From assembly GCA_029961745.1 (NCBI GenBank), contig CP124680.1:806001-870000 (forward strand): a DNA stretch of 64,000 nucleotides. Direction: 5' to 3'. The notes beneath the pieces are model-generated. The model ran no database searches, was not told the DNA's origin, and saw only the letters and a list, made by a program, of their open reading frames with translations. The position numbers were made by a program, and so were the translations under genes. The DNA is from Nocardioides sp. L-11A. Its GTDB lineage: Bacteria > Actinomycetota > Actinomycetes > Propionibacteriales > Nocardioidaceae. Positions 55,518 through 63,928 of the stretch are shown piece by piece. Each line of letters begins with the position of its first letter. Within the stretch, counting starts at the first letter, position 1.

Positions 55518-56816
55518 GTGAATCGTAGGTCGAGAAGGCTGGGCGTCCTCGCCAGCGCCCTGACCCTGTCCGTGGCCGTCACGGGTTGCGGTCGTGACGA
55601 CGGCGGTGACGGCGACGGCGGTGGCGGCGCCGCGCCGGGCGTCACGGACGAGGCGTGCCCGGACGCCGTCGACGACAGCAAGGGCTGCATCTACCTGGGG
55701 ACGATCACCGACCTCACCGGCGTCTTCAAGGGCGTCGGAGAGCCGTTCACCGCCGGGCAGAAGGCGTTCTGGGACCAGGTCAACGCGGACGGCGGAGTAG
55801 GCGACTACGAGGTCAACGTGTCCGAGTACGTCAAGGACAGCGGCTACGACCCCGAGAAGCACGCCGAGCTCTTCAACGAGATCAAGGACGACATCCTCGC
55901 GGTGACCCAGTCCCTCGGGACCGCGCACACCAACGCGATCCTCGAGGACGCGACCAACGAGTCGATCCTGCTCGGCCCGGCGTCGCTGGGGTCGAACTGG
56001 ATCTTCGACGACATCTCGATCGAGGTCGGCTCGAGCTACTGCACGGAGGCGATGAATATCGTCGACTATGCCGCGGACGAGGGCGGCAAGTCCGTCGCAG
56101 TCGTCCACTTCCCGGGCGACTACGGCGACGACGCGATGGTCGGCGCGCGGATCGCCGCGGAGGAGCGGGGTCTGGAGTTCACCGACATCACCACCGGAAC
56201 CGTCGACGGTGGCGACGACCAGTCCGCCGCGGTGGCGGCCGTGCTTAAGGCGAAGCCGGACTACGTCGTCATCGCCACCAGCCCGAAGGAGGTCGCCGCC
56301 GTCGTCGGCGGCACCGCGCAGCAGGGCTACCAGGGCCGCTTCATCGGCTCGATCCCCAGCTGGAACGCGGCCATCCTCGCCTCCCCCGCCGGGCCGGCGA
56401 TCGAGGCGATGTACCTGCAGGCGTCGTCGTTCCCCACGTGGGACGCCGACACTCCGGGGATGGAGAAGATGCGGGCGGCGGCCGGCGACACCGCACCCAA
56501 CGACTGGTTCTCGATCGGCTTCAGCAGCGGCTACGTGATGAAGGCGATCCTGGAGCAGGCGATCGAGGACGACAAGCTCGACCGCGAGGGCATGGTCGAT
56601 GTCGCCAACAGCCTCACCGGCATCGACAGCGAGGGCACCCTGCCCGAGGGCACGGCCAACTGGGCGGGCGACCCCAACGAGGACGCCGTCCGGGTCACCC
56701 AGCTCAACAAGGTGGACCAGTCCGCGTCGTCGAAGGTCTCCGTGGCCGTCGACCCGTTCACGGGCGCGACCGCGGAGGGCTATGAGTTCAGCGAGCCCTG
56801 CTACCTGATGAAGTAG
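55518..56816 (+). CDS. Liv-type substrate-binding lipoprotein
   Basis: 432 residues. Lipoprotein signal MNRRSRRLGVLASALTLSVA followed by the lipobox VTGC with Cys24, then an acidic Gly-rich spacer. The type I periplasmic-binding fold shows GTITDLTGVFKGVGEPFTAG and VVHFPGDYGDDAMVGARI. It delivers substrate to the LivH/M permease. Behind AGGAGGAACC; the operon ends at the hairpin 56829-56862. Confidence 0.95.
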   Translation: MNRRSRRLGVLASALTLSVAVTGCGRDDGGDGDGGGGAAPGVTDEACPDAVDDSKGCIYLGTITDLTGVFKGVGEPFTAGQKAFWDQVNADGGVGDYEVNVSEYVKDSGYDPEKHAELFNEIKDDILAVTQSLGTAHTNAILEDATNESILLGPASLGSNWIFDDISIEVGSSYCTEAMNIVDYAADEGGKSVAVVHFPGDYGDDAMVGARIAAEERGLEFTDITTGTVDGGDDQSAAVAAVLKAKPDYVVIATSPKEVAAVVGGTAQQGYQGRFIGSIPSWNAAILASPAGPAIEAMYLQASSFPTWDADTPGMEKMRAAAGDTAPNDWFSIGFSSGYVMKAILEQAIEDDKLDREGMVDVANSLTGIDSEGTLPEGTANWAGDPNEDAVRVTQLNKVDQSASSKVSVAVDPFTGATAEGYEFSEPCYLMK

Positions 56817-56828
56817 CCGGCGAGATCG

Positions 56829-56862
56829 ACGGCCCGCCGTTCCCCCGGGGACGGCGGGCCGT
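56829..56862 (+). terminator. Terminator of the Liv/acyl-CoA synthetase operon
   Basis: ACGGCCCGCCGT and ACGGCGGGCCGT form a perfect 12-base stem around a 10-base loop, 12 bases after the stop codon and followed by TGTACC. It ends 9 bases before the next start codon. Confidence 0.85.
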
Positions 56863-56871
56863 TGTACCTGC

Positions 56872-58731
56872 GTGCGCCCTCTCCGACTCCTCCGCCCGCT
56901 CGTCGCGCTGGCCCTGGTCCTCGGCGGCCTCGGCATGGCCGGGCCGCCCGCGGCCGCGGCCGCCGGTGTCATCACCGGTCACGTGACCGACGGCGAGGGG
57001 GACCCGATCGCCGGGGCGTCGCTCACCCTCTACACACGGACGGGCACGCTCTGGATCCAGGCGGGCACGACGTCGACCGATGCCACGGGCCGCTACGACA
57101 CCTCCGCGCTCTCCCTCGCCGCGACCGGGTATCGGCTCCGGTTCAGTGCGAGCGGCTACGCCACGGAGTGGTACGACGACGCGCGAGCGCCGCGCAAGGC
57201 GACGACCCTCGCGCTGTCCTCGGCGGACGTCGTCATCGACGCGCAGCTCACCAGCGCCGTTCCCGTCGCGGGCGTCGTGAGCGACGATGCGGGGACTCCG
57301 GTCCTCGGCGCGCGTGTCGCGGTGCTGCAGAACGGGGGAGACGGCGTCTGGGACGTGGTCGCCGAGACGACGACCGGCACCGGCGGCTATGCGGTCGCGG
57401 TGGCACCCGGCACCTATCGGGTCAGGGCGGAGGGCAACGCCCTTGCCGTCGGCGGCGGGCAGGAGACCTACGGCTACGGCACGCGGTCGTACGACGGCGG
57501 AGCGGATCTCGTCGTACCCGCCGGAGGTGCCAGCGGTGTCGACATCCGGTTCGCTCCGCTCGCCCACGTCTCCGGCGTGGTGCGCGACCTCGACGGTCAC
57601 CCGATCGGCGGCATCACCGTGTCCGCCTCCGGCACGTGTGGCGAGGGCTGCGGCCTGACCCCCGTGGCCAGCACGAGGACCGCCGCCGACGGGACCTACA
57701 CCCTCCGGGCGGTCCCGGGGAGCTATGCGATCCGCTTCGACGACCAGGACGGCGCGGCCTGGTTCGAGGAGCGGTGGGCCGACGGGGCACCGATCACGGT
57801 CGGTGCCGCCGGTGTGGACGGGATCAGCCCGCGTCTCGTGGCCGCGCGCACCATCACCGGGCGGGTCAGCGTCGACGGTGTGGCGCGGGGCTTCGCACGG
57901 GTGTCGTGGCGGGACGCGTCGGTCGTCCCGTCCGAGCCGTGGACCGAGGACGACTGGACGTTCAGCAAACCGGACGGCAGCTACTCCCTCACCGTTCCCG
58001 AGGGCTCCTATCTGGTCCGGTTCCGCGACCCGACGATCCACCGGTGCGAGTTCTACGCGGGCGCCGGGATGCTGCAGGACGCGACGACCATCGAGGTCGG
58101 GAGCCAGGACCGCGCCGGCATCGACGCCAACCTCACCTCCGCGGACGCGGGGGACTGCACCGGTGCCGACCCGGGACGCAGCATCGCGAACGTCCAGCGA
58201 CCGGTGATCACCGGCCCGCCTGAGGTCGGCCGGACCCTGACCGTCACCCCGGGCGTGTGGGAGCCCGGCGACGTCGAGGTCCAGTCCTACGTGTGGTCGG
58301 CCGGCGACGTGATCGTGGCGACCGGCCCCTCCCCGACGTACGTCGTGCGGCCGGGTGACGCGGGCCGGAGCATCGTCGTCCAGGAGATCGTCACGGCCGC
58401 GGGCTTCACCGAGCCGGGATTCGCCGAGTCCGACGCCCGGGGGCCGGTGATCGACCCGGCGGCGTGCGCGGCGGCCGCCGGCGCGATCGCCGGGGCGAGC
58501 ACGGCGGCGACGGCCGCGGCGACGGGAGCCGATGCGGCGAGCACCAAGGCGGCCAAGGCGGCGAAGAAGCTGAAGAAGTTGAGGAAGGCGGGGGCCGCGA
58601 AGCCCAAGGTCGCCAAGGCGAGGAAGCGGGCCAAGGCCACCCGGAAGGCCCTCGCGGCCGCGCGGTCCGACCAGGTGGCGGCGAACGCAGCGGTCACTGC
58701 TGCCCAGGCCGCGGTGCCCGCCGGCTGTTGA
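56872..58731 (+). CDS. Secreted repeat protein with carboxypeptidase-regulatory-like domains
   Basis: 619 residues. Sec signal about 1-30 (LLRPLVALALVLGGLGMAG). Four or five beta-sandwich repeats of CarboxypepD_reg type follow (GVITGHVTDGEGDPIAGASL, VAGVVSDDAGTPVLGARV, VSGVVRDLDGHPIGGITV, ITGRVSVDGVARG), then an Ig-like domain (VITGPPEVGRTLTVTPGVWE) and an odd C-terminal tail (about 535-619) rich in Ala and Lys (KAAKAAKKLKKLRKAG). No anchor motif; extracellular, role unknown. Confidence 0.85.
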   Translation: MRPLRLLRPLVALALVLGGLGMAGPPAAAAAGVITGHVTDGEGDPIAGASLTLYTRTGTLWIQAGTTSTDATGRYDTSALSLAATGYRLRFSASGYATEWYDDARAPRKATTLALSSADVVIDAQLTSAVPVAGVVSDDAGTPVLGARVAVLQNGGDGVWDVVAETTTGTGGYAVAVAPGTYRVRAEGNALAVGGGQETYGYGTRSYDGGADLVVPAGGASGVDIRFAPLAHVSGVVRDLDGHPIGGITVSASGTCGEGCGLTPVASTRTAADGTYTLRAVPGSYAIRFDDQDGAAWFEERWADGAPITVGAAGVDGISPRLVAARTITGRVSVDGVARGFARVSWRDASVVPSEPWTEDDWTFSKPDGSYSLTVPEGSYLVRFRDPTIHRCEFYAGAGMLQDATTIEVGSQDRAGIDANLTSADAGDCTGADPGRSIANVQRPVITGPPEVGRTLTVTPGVWEPGDVEVQSYVWSAGDVIVATGPSPTYVVRPGDAGRSIVVQEIVTAAGFTEPGFAESDARGPVIDPAACAAAAGAIAGASTAATAAATGADAASTKAAKAAKKLKKLRKAGAAKPKVAKARKRAKATRKALAAARSDQVAANAAVTAAQAAVPAGC

Positions 58732-58745
58732 CCCGGATCGGGCTC

Positions 58746-58782
58746 AGACGCTTCTATGGGTTGACAACCCATAGAAGCGTCT
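58746..58782. terminator. Perfect 37-base AT-richer palindrome between convergent genes
   Basis: Two 18-base arms (AGACGCTTCTATGGGTTG and its exact complement) flank a single A. It fills the gap between two convergent genes and touches the stop codon of the heme oxygenase gene, so a bidirectional terminator role is likely. The sequence is AT-richer than anything nearby and could also be a dispersed repeat or protein site. Confidence 0.75.
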
Positions 58783-59099
58783 CAGGCCGGCTTGACGTCC
58801 AGCACGACCTCGAACTCCAGCAGGTCGGCACCCGTCGCGACCGGCTTGCGCGGGGCCTCGCCCGCAGGCGCGGCGTGGGCCGCACGGGCGTCGCCGTCCC
58901 GCCAGGCGGCGAAGGAGGCCTCGTCGGCCCACTGGGTGACGACGAAGTAGCGCTGCTCGCCGGCCGTCGGCCGGAGCAGCTGGAAGCCGAGGAAGCCGGG
59001 GGCGCCCTCGACCGCCCCGGCCCGGGCGGCGAACCGCTTCTCCAGCTCGGGTCCGGCGTTCGGAGGGACCTGGATGGCGTTGATCTTCACGACGGACAT
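58782..59099 (-). CDS. mhuD: MhuD-type heme-degrading monooxygenase
   Basis: 105-residue ABM-fold protein closely matching mycobacterial MhuD (Rv3592): VVKINAIQVP, GPELEKRFAARAGAV, PGFLGFQLLRP, RYFVVTQWADE, ATGADLLEFEVVLDV. The MhuD heme-pocket residues are retained: Asn7, Trp66 and the heme ligand His75. It should open heme to release iron (as mycobilin in mycobacteria). No IdeR/DtxR-like box recognised upstream. ATG 59099. Confidence 0.92.
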   Translation of the reverse strand: MSVVKINAIQVPPNAGPELEKRFAARAGAVEGAPGFLGFQLLRPTAGEQRYFVVTQWADEASFAAWRDGDARAAHAAPAGEAPRKPVATGADLLEFEVVLDVKPA

Positions 59100-59242
59100 G
59101 GATTTCCTTCGGGTCGGTGGGCTTCCGCGCAGGGCACGCCCGTACGCGATCTGGCCCTCGCGGCGGCGATCCCGGTGGAGTACCGCGAACGCCCACCGTC
59201 GATTCGGCTCTGTGAGCCTATCCAGTCACGACACCTGTCGGC

Positions 59243-60553
59243 CTATGTGCGTCGGTGGAAGCGGAGGTCGCCGTTGGGGAGGCGGTCGTGGATGAACGCG
59301 TGGTCGTGGATGCGGTGATGGTGGTGGTTGCAGAGGCTGATCGCGTTGGTGAGGTCGGTGGGCCCACCTTCGGACCAGGGGTGGAGGTGGTGGGCTTCGG
59401 TCCAGGCGGCGGGGATCGAACAGCCTTCGGCGCGGCAGTGTCGGTCGCGGAGGCGGAGGGCGCGGCGTTGGGCTCGGGTGAAGAGCCGGGTCCGGCGGCC
59501 GAGGTCGAGGATCTCGCCCTGGCCGCCGAGCACGACGGGGATGATCGTGGCTTGGCAGGCCAGACGGCGGGCGTCGGTGGCGGAGATGGTCTCCTCGCCG
59601 TCGCCGGCGATCACCCCGGCGGTGGCGAGGTCGGTGAGGAGCTGCGCCAGGGACAGCGTGACGAGGACGGTGGTCGCGTCGCCGCCGTGTTCGGGCAGCC
59701 GGTCGGGGTCGAGGGTCTCGAGCAGGGCTGCGAAGGCGTGGGCGTAGGCCCGGTGTTGCGGCACCCGCTCCCCGGTGCTGGTCCCAGTCCCAGCCCCGGT
59801 CCCAGTGCCGGTCTCCCCGGTGCTGGTCCCGGTGTCGGTCGTGGGTGTGCTCTGGCCTTGTCGGGGTGAGGTGTAGGCCTGGAGGTAGGTCCGGAGTCGT
59901 TGGGCGACGGTGGTGGGCAGCCGGCCCCAGATCCGGGTGGTCCCGTCGCCGAGGTCGCGGAAGCGGAGGGACGCCTTCTCGCGGGCGCGTCGTTCTTCGT
60001 CCTCGAGCCGCTTGCCGTCTTCGGCCTCGGCGACCTCGGGCGCGATCACGTCGAGGATCCGGCGGCCCAGCCGTTGCAGGTCGCGGGGTGGGTGGTGGGC
60101 GGCGTAGGCGATCAGGGTCTCTTCGGCCGACGCGGCGACCGCGGGGCCGAGGTCGGTGGGGAGGTCGTCGATGGCCGTGGTGATGACGCGGGCCTGGGCC
60201 GCGGACACGGCGCCGGTCCGCATGCCGGCCGCGACAGCGGGGTGCCGGTCCAAGGCCGTGGCGAGGTGTAGGTCGGCGCGGGTGGTGCGGGGGTCGGCCT
60301 GGGTGGCGTGGGCGAGCCAGGCAGCCACATCGTGGGCGCCGTGCGCGGTCGCGATGTCATCGCTCGCGGCGAGGATCCGGGCCTTGAGTTCAGCGACCTG
60401 GGCTTCGGCCCGGGTGAGCTCGACCAGGGCGGACTCCTTGTCCGCGGTCGTCATGAACACCGGCTGCACGTGCGCCACGCCCGTCAACGCGGCCCGCACC
60501 CCGGCAAGGCACCCCACGATCGGGTGCGGTGGTGCGAGAGCGGCGGTGGACAT
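59243..60553 (-). CDS. DUF222 and HNH-endonuclease domain protein (13E12 type)
   Basis: 436 residues. N-terminal DUF222 helical domain (to about 230: ADLHLATALDRHPAVAAGMR, VSAAQARVITTAIDDLP), a Gly-Thr-Ser low-complexity linker (about 235-265), and a C-terminal HNH nuclease with RDRHCRAEGCSIPAAWTEAH, HHLHPWSEGGPTDLTNAI and CNHHHHRIH. Related to mycobacterial REP13E12 proteins, several of which are LexA-controlled. A LexA box lies upstream at 60734-60749. Confidence 0.95.
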   Translation of the reverse strand: MSTAALAPPHPIVGCLAGVRAALTGVAHVQPVFMTTADKESALVELTRAEAQVAELKARILAASDDIATAHGAHDVAAWLAHATQADPRTTRADLHLATALDRHPAVAAGMRTGAVSAAQARVITTAIDDLPTDLGPAVAASAEETLIAYAAHHPPRDLQRLGRRILDVIAPEVAEAEDGKRLEDEERRAREKASLRFRDLGDGTTRIWGRLPTTVAQRLRTYLQAYTSPRQGQSTPTTDTGTSTGETGTGTGAGTGTSTGERVPQHRAYAHAFAALLETLDPDRLPEHGGDATTVLVTLSLAQLLTDLATAGVIAGDGEETISATDARRLACQATIIPVVLGGQGEILDLGRRTRLFTRAQRRALRLRDRHCRAEGCSIPAAWTEAHHLHPWSEGGPTDLTNAISLCNHHHHRIHDHAFIHDRLPNGDLRFHRRT

Positions 60554-60733
60554 CGGCTGCCTCCTTCCGGTGGGCGCGACAACAAGGTCTCGCCTTCCAG
60601 GAGGAGCCTCGGCGGCTCAGCGGTCGTAACGCACCTGGCAGGTGCGCGCCCTGTCCTGCAACGCTGGGCCTCAGGTCCCCGGGACCACTCTGAGCATCCC
60701 GCCGTACGGCCTGCTACCACCCTACCACAGATC

Positions 60734-60749
60734 TCGAACATATGTTCGA
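60734..60749. promoter_or_regulatory. LexA (SOS) box
   Basis: TCGAACATATGTTCGA is a perfect 16-base palindrome and matches the actinobacterial SOS box TCGAAC-N4-GTTCGA. It lies 181 bases upstream of the DUF222-HNH gene, in the only promoter position between that gene and the end of the co-directional LPxTG gene. Confidence 0.85.
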
Positions 60750-60779
60750 AGGCTGTGGAAACGGCCACCTTCGCGCGGC

Positions 60780-63647
60780 TCAGGGGGTGCGTCGCCGCCG
60801 GCCGGGGGCACCGACGACCGTGAGGCCGCCCCCGAGCAGGAGTGCGCCGACCAGCAGGTGCCACCACTCCAGCCCGGACCCGGTGGCGGGCAGGGCGCCG
60901 GCCTCCCCGGCGTCGGCGCTCTGCCCACCGGCTCCGGGGCCGTTCCCGCCGGCACCGCCCTTGCCGCCCGTGCCCTTCCCGCCGCCTGGTGCGGCGCCTG
61001 CGCCGGGGGCGCTGCCGCCCGGTGCCCCGGCGCCCGGGTCGCTCGTGCCGGGACCGGGCGTGCTCGCAGCGGTGACGGTGAGCACGGCTGTGCCGGTCAC
61101 GGTGTCGCCGGGGGCGGCGAACACCGCGCCGAGGCCGCCGGTAGCGAGCCGCTGCAGCAGGGGCGGTGCGGGCACGACGTACGAACCGGTGACGGTCAGC
61201 TCGCCGGCCCGGGCGGACCCGCATGCGTTCTCCGTGCACGTCCCGGGCTCGGTCACGGTGAAGGTCGTGGCGTCGGTGAGGTCACCGACCGGGTTGTCGT
61301 AGGCGTCGAATCCGTCGGTACGGAACACCTGCGTCTGGCCGGCCGTGATGGTCGCGGTGCCCGGGGTCACGGTGACGCGGTCGACCGGGCCGGGGACGAC
61401 GGTGAACTGTGCGTCCGCGGTCATGCCGTCGTGGGTGCCCGTGATCGGGTACGACGCGGCGACGGTGCTGGAGCAGCGGGTGGCCTCGCACGTGGCGCCG
61501 GGCGCGGTGGTGAAGGTCGTCTCGTCGGTGACGTCGCCGATCACGTTGTCGTACTCGTCGTAGGCGGTCGCGGTCAGCTCGACGGCCGTGCCGGCCGGAA
61601 CCGTGGTGTTCGGCGGGTCGAGGGAGAGGTGGTGCGCCGCCTCGGGGATCACCGTCAGGAAGCCGCTGAAGATCCAGCCCGCCTCCTCGTCGACCTCGAC
61701 CCCGTTGACCGACGTGACCCCGATCAGGTAGATGCCCGTCTTGGTCGCCCCGCAGACCAGACCCGTGCAGGTCGCGCCGGCGCTGGCGCGCAACTGGACG
61801 CGACCCGGCATGTCGGAGGCCTCGACCAGGTTGCCGTAGCGATCCATGATCCCGGCGTAGAAGGCCTGCGTGCCGCCGGCGCGGATCACGGCGTTGCCCG
61901 GCGCGAGGCCACTGAACGCCCGGATGCCATCGCTGACGACCGTCATCGTGGTGGTCGCGCTGAGGGCGCCGAGGCGGGCGGTGACGACGTGGTCGCCGGC
62001 GACCGTCGACGTGCAGGTGTCGGCGCTGCAACCGAGATGGCGCTTGCCGTAGGGGCTCTGCCAGGTGCCCGCCCCCTCGATGGCAAGGGTGGCGTCGTCG
62101 GTGACGGTGCCGAGCGGCTCGCCGCCGGGGCCGTAGGCGCGCACGACGAAGGTTCCCGGTTGGCCCGCCAGGACGCTGGGCGTCGTCGGCGCGACGTCGA
62201 TCCGGGCGACGCCGGCGGTGGGGCGGGTGTCGGCGTGCACGTGCAGGGTCGCCGTCGCCGTCCGGCCCTCGTGGTGCGCGGTGACGAGATAGTTGCCCGG
62301 GACGGCCGCGGTGCACGAACCCGCGGTGCACGTGCCCGGCGCTTCGATCGTGTAGGTCGCTCCGTCCGCCGGCATGCGGTTGCCGTGCGCGTCGACGAGC
62401 GCCGCCTGGAAGTCGTGGGTCGCGCCGACGGTCACGGCGGCCTGGACAGGAGCCACCGCGAGCCCCACGGGCGCGGCGGGCGACACCTCGATCCGCGCAT
62501 CCGCGCTCAGTGCGGAGCCGGCGACACTCACCAGGATGCGATACGTGCCCGCCGTGGTGAGGGTGCAGAGACCGCCCAGGCAATCCTGCTCGGCGGCGAA
62601 GTCCGGTACGCCGTTCGCGTTCACCGGCCGGGCCACGACCGTGGCCCGTTCGGTGACGTCGATGTAGTGGCCGCTGGTGGTCAGCCCCCGGACGGTCAGC
62701 GGCACCGGGGTCCCGGCCGGGACGGTCGCCCGGTCCGGCTCCACAGAGAGGCCGGCGAGGACGTCGTCCCCCGGCTCGCCCACCAGGGTGGAGGTGGCCG
62801 TCTGCGTCGGGTCACTGCGCAGGCTCGCCGCGATGGTGAACGTGCCCGGCTCGGTCGGCCAGCATCGGACGCTGGCGGGTTCGGGCGTGCAGTGAAGTCC
62901 GGCGCTGGGCGCGAACTCGACGTCGTCGGCGTCGTCGACACGGTTGCCGTACTGGTCGGCGAGCTTCGCCTCGAAGACCCGGTTGCCGCCCACCCCGACC
63001 GTCGCGGTCGCGGGCCGCAGGATGATGCCGGTGGGCTCGTCGGGAGCGATATGCAGTGCGGTGAAGGCGGTGAAGCCGCCCCAGGTCGCCTTGAGCGGGA
63101 AGCGGCCGCTGGTCGTCGACATGCACGAGCCCGCGGCACACGATCCGGCGTCGCCCACGAACTCCACGACGGCCTCGTCGGTCACGTCGGTCAGCGCCGC
63201 ACCCCCGACGCCGATGGTCCACACCTCGTACGTCACCGCGACACCCGCCCGCGTGGTGCCCGAGTGCGGATCCAGTACGAGCCCGGTCGGAGTCGGCGCC
63301 GGGTCGGCCTGCTCGGCCGGGTCGGCCGGTTCGGCCGGTTCGGCCTGCTCGGCCGGTTCGTCGCGCTGGGGCGGCGAGCTCGGCGTCGGGTCGCTCTCCG
63401 GCGACGGCGACGGCTCCGGCTCGGGTTCCGGCTCCGGCTCCGGCTCCGGCTCTGGCACGGGCTCGGGCACGGGCTCCGGCTCCGCAGTGGTCTCGGCGCC
63501 GGCGGCACCGGAGTCGGCTGTCGTCGCGGCCGTGGAGGGAGCCGGGGACGCGGGGTCGTCGGCCGCGGCGGGCGCGTTGCCCGTCAGCAGGAGCAGGGTG
63601 GCTGCGCCGAGAGCGAGGGCCACGGCCGGGCGACGGCGTGCGCGCAT
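60780..63647 (-). CDS. LPxTG-anchored Ig-like repeat surface protein
   Basis: 955 residues. Signal peptide about 1-28 (MRARRRPAVALALGAATLLL), a Pro-Glu then Ala-Glu-Pro-rich stalk (about 45-120), about eight invasin-like Ig repeats of roughly 90-100 residues, most with a CxxxxC loop (CTAGSCTAAVPGNYLV, CTGLVCGATKTGIYLI), a Gly-rich spacer, and a sortase motif LPATG (919-923) followed by a 17-residue helix and RRRR. Covalently cell-wall-attached; adhesion or structural role likely. ATG 63647 after GGAGTCC. Confidence 0.92.
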   Translation of the reverse strand: MRARRRPAVALALGAATLLLLTGNAPAAADDPASPAPSTAATTADSGAAGAETTAEPEPVPEPVPEPEPEPEPEPEPEPSPSPESDPTPSSPPQRDEPAEQAEPAEPADPAEQADPAPTPTGLVLDPHSGTTRAGVAVTYEVWTIGVGGAALTDVTDEAVVEFVGDAGSCAAGSCMSTTSGRFPLKATWGGFTAFTALHIAPDEPTGIILRPATATVGVGGNRVFEAKLADQYGNRVDDADDVEFAPSAGLHCTPEPASVRCWPTEPGTFTIAASLRSDPTQTATSTLVGEPGDDVLAGLSVEPDRATVPAGTPVPLTVRGLTTSGHYIDVTERATVVARPVNANGVPDFAAEQDCLGGLCTLTTAGTYRILVSVAGSALSADARIEVSPAAPVGLAVAPVQAAVTVGATHDFQAALVDAHGNRMPADGATYTIEAPGTCTAGSCTAAVPGNYLVTAHHEGRTATATLHVHADTRPTAGVARIDVAPTTPSVLAGQPGTFVVRAYGPGGEPLGTVTDDATLAIEGAGTWQSPYGKRHLGCSADTCTSTVAGDHVVTARLGALSATTTMTVVSDGIRAFSGLAPGNAVIRAGGTQAFYAGIMDRYGNLVEASDMPGRVQLRASAGATCTGLVCGATKTGIYLIGVTSVNGVEVDEEAGWIFSGFLTVIPEAAHHLSLDPPNTTVPAGTAVELTATAYDEYDNVIGDVTDETTFTTAPGATCEATRCSSTVAASYPITGTHDGMTADAQFTVVPGPVDRVTVTPGTATITAGQTQVFRTDGFDAYDNPVGDLTDATTFTVTEPGTCTENACGSARAGELTVTGSYVVPAPPLLQRLATGGLGAVFAAPGDTVTGTAVLTVTAASTPGPGTSDPGAGAPGGSAPGAGAAPGGGKGTGGKGGAGGNGPGAGGQSADAGEAGALPATGSGLEWWHLLVGALLLGGGLTVVGAPGRRRRTP

Positions 63648-63791
63648 GGGGAGGACTCCGATCGGGGGACCCCGCAGGCCGGTCACGCTGCGGGCGACTC
63701 CACCGAACGCCCCCGACCCGGTCCCCGGCAACACATCTCGCCATGAAGTCGCCCCGAATGTCACCCCAATGCCGGCGGCCGGCCGGTCGCT

Positions 63792-63928
63792 GGTCTCCGT
63801 ATGCGACACGCTCGACCCGAAGTCTGGTCGGCAGCGTGGCGCACGGCCGCGGAGCGGCACGGAGGCCGGCCATGGGCCCGGAGGGTCCGTGCGTCGGTCT
63901 CCGTATGCGACACGCTCGACCCGAAGTC
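63792..63928. repeat. Pair of identical 33-bp direct repeats
   Basis: The 33-base unit starting GGTCTCCGTATGCGACACG and ending CGACCCGAAGTC occurs at 63792-63824 and 63896-63928, start to start 104 bases. Flanks differ. The second copy includes the last two stop-codon bases of the LuxR-type gene. Both lie upstream of the LPxTG gene. Confidence 0.9.

Noticed and set aside
58759-58767. TTGACA as a -35 promoter element
   Set aside because: It is the centre of a perfect palindrome between convergent gene ends with no gene positioned to use it.
60642-63746. 1034-codon plus-strand open frame
   Set aside because: It lies antisense to the LPxTG gene, has shadow-type Arg/Gly/Ala composition and no recognisable domain; long antisense frames are expected at this GC content.
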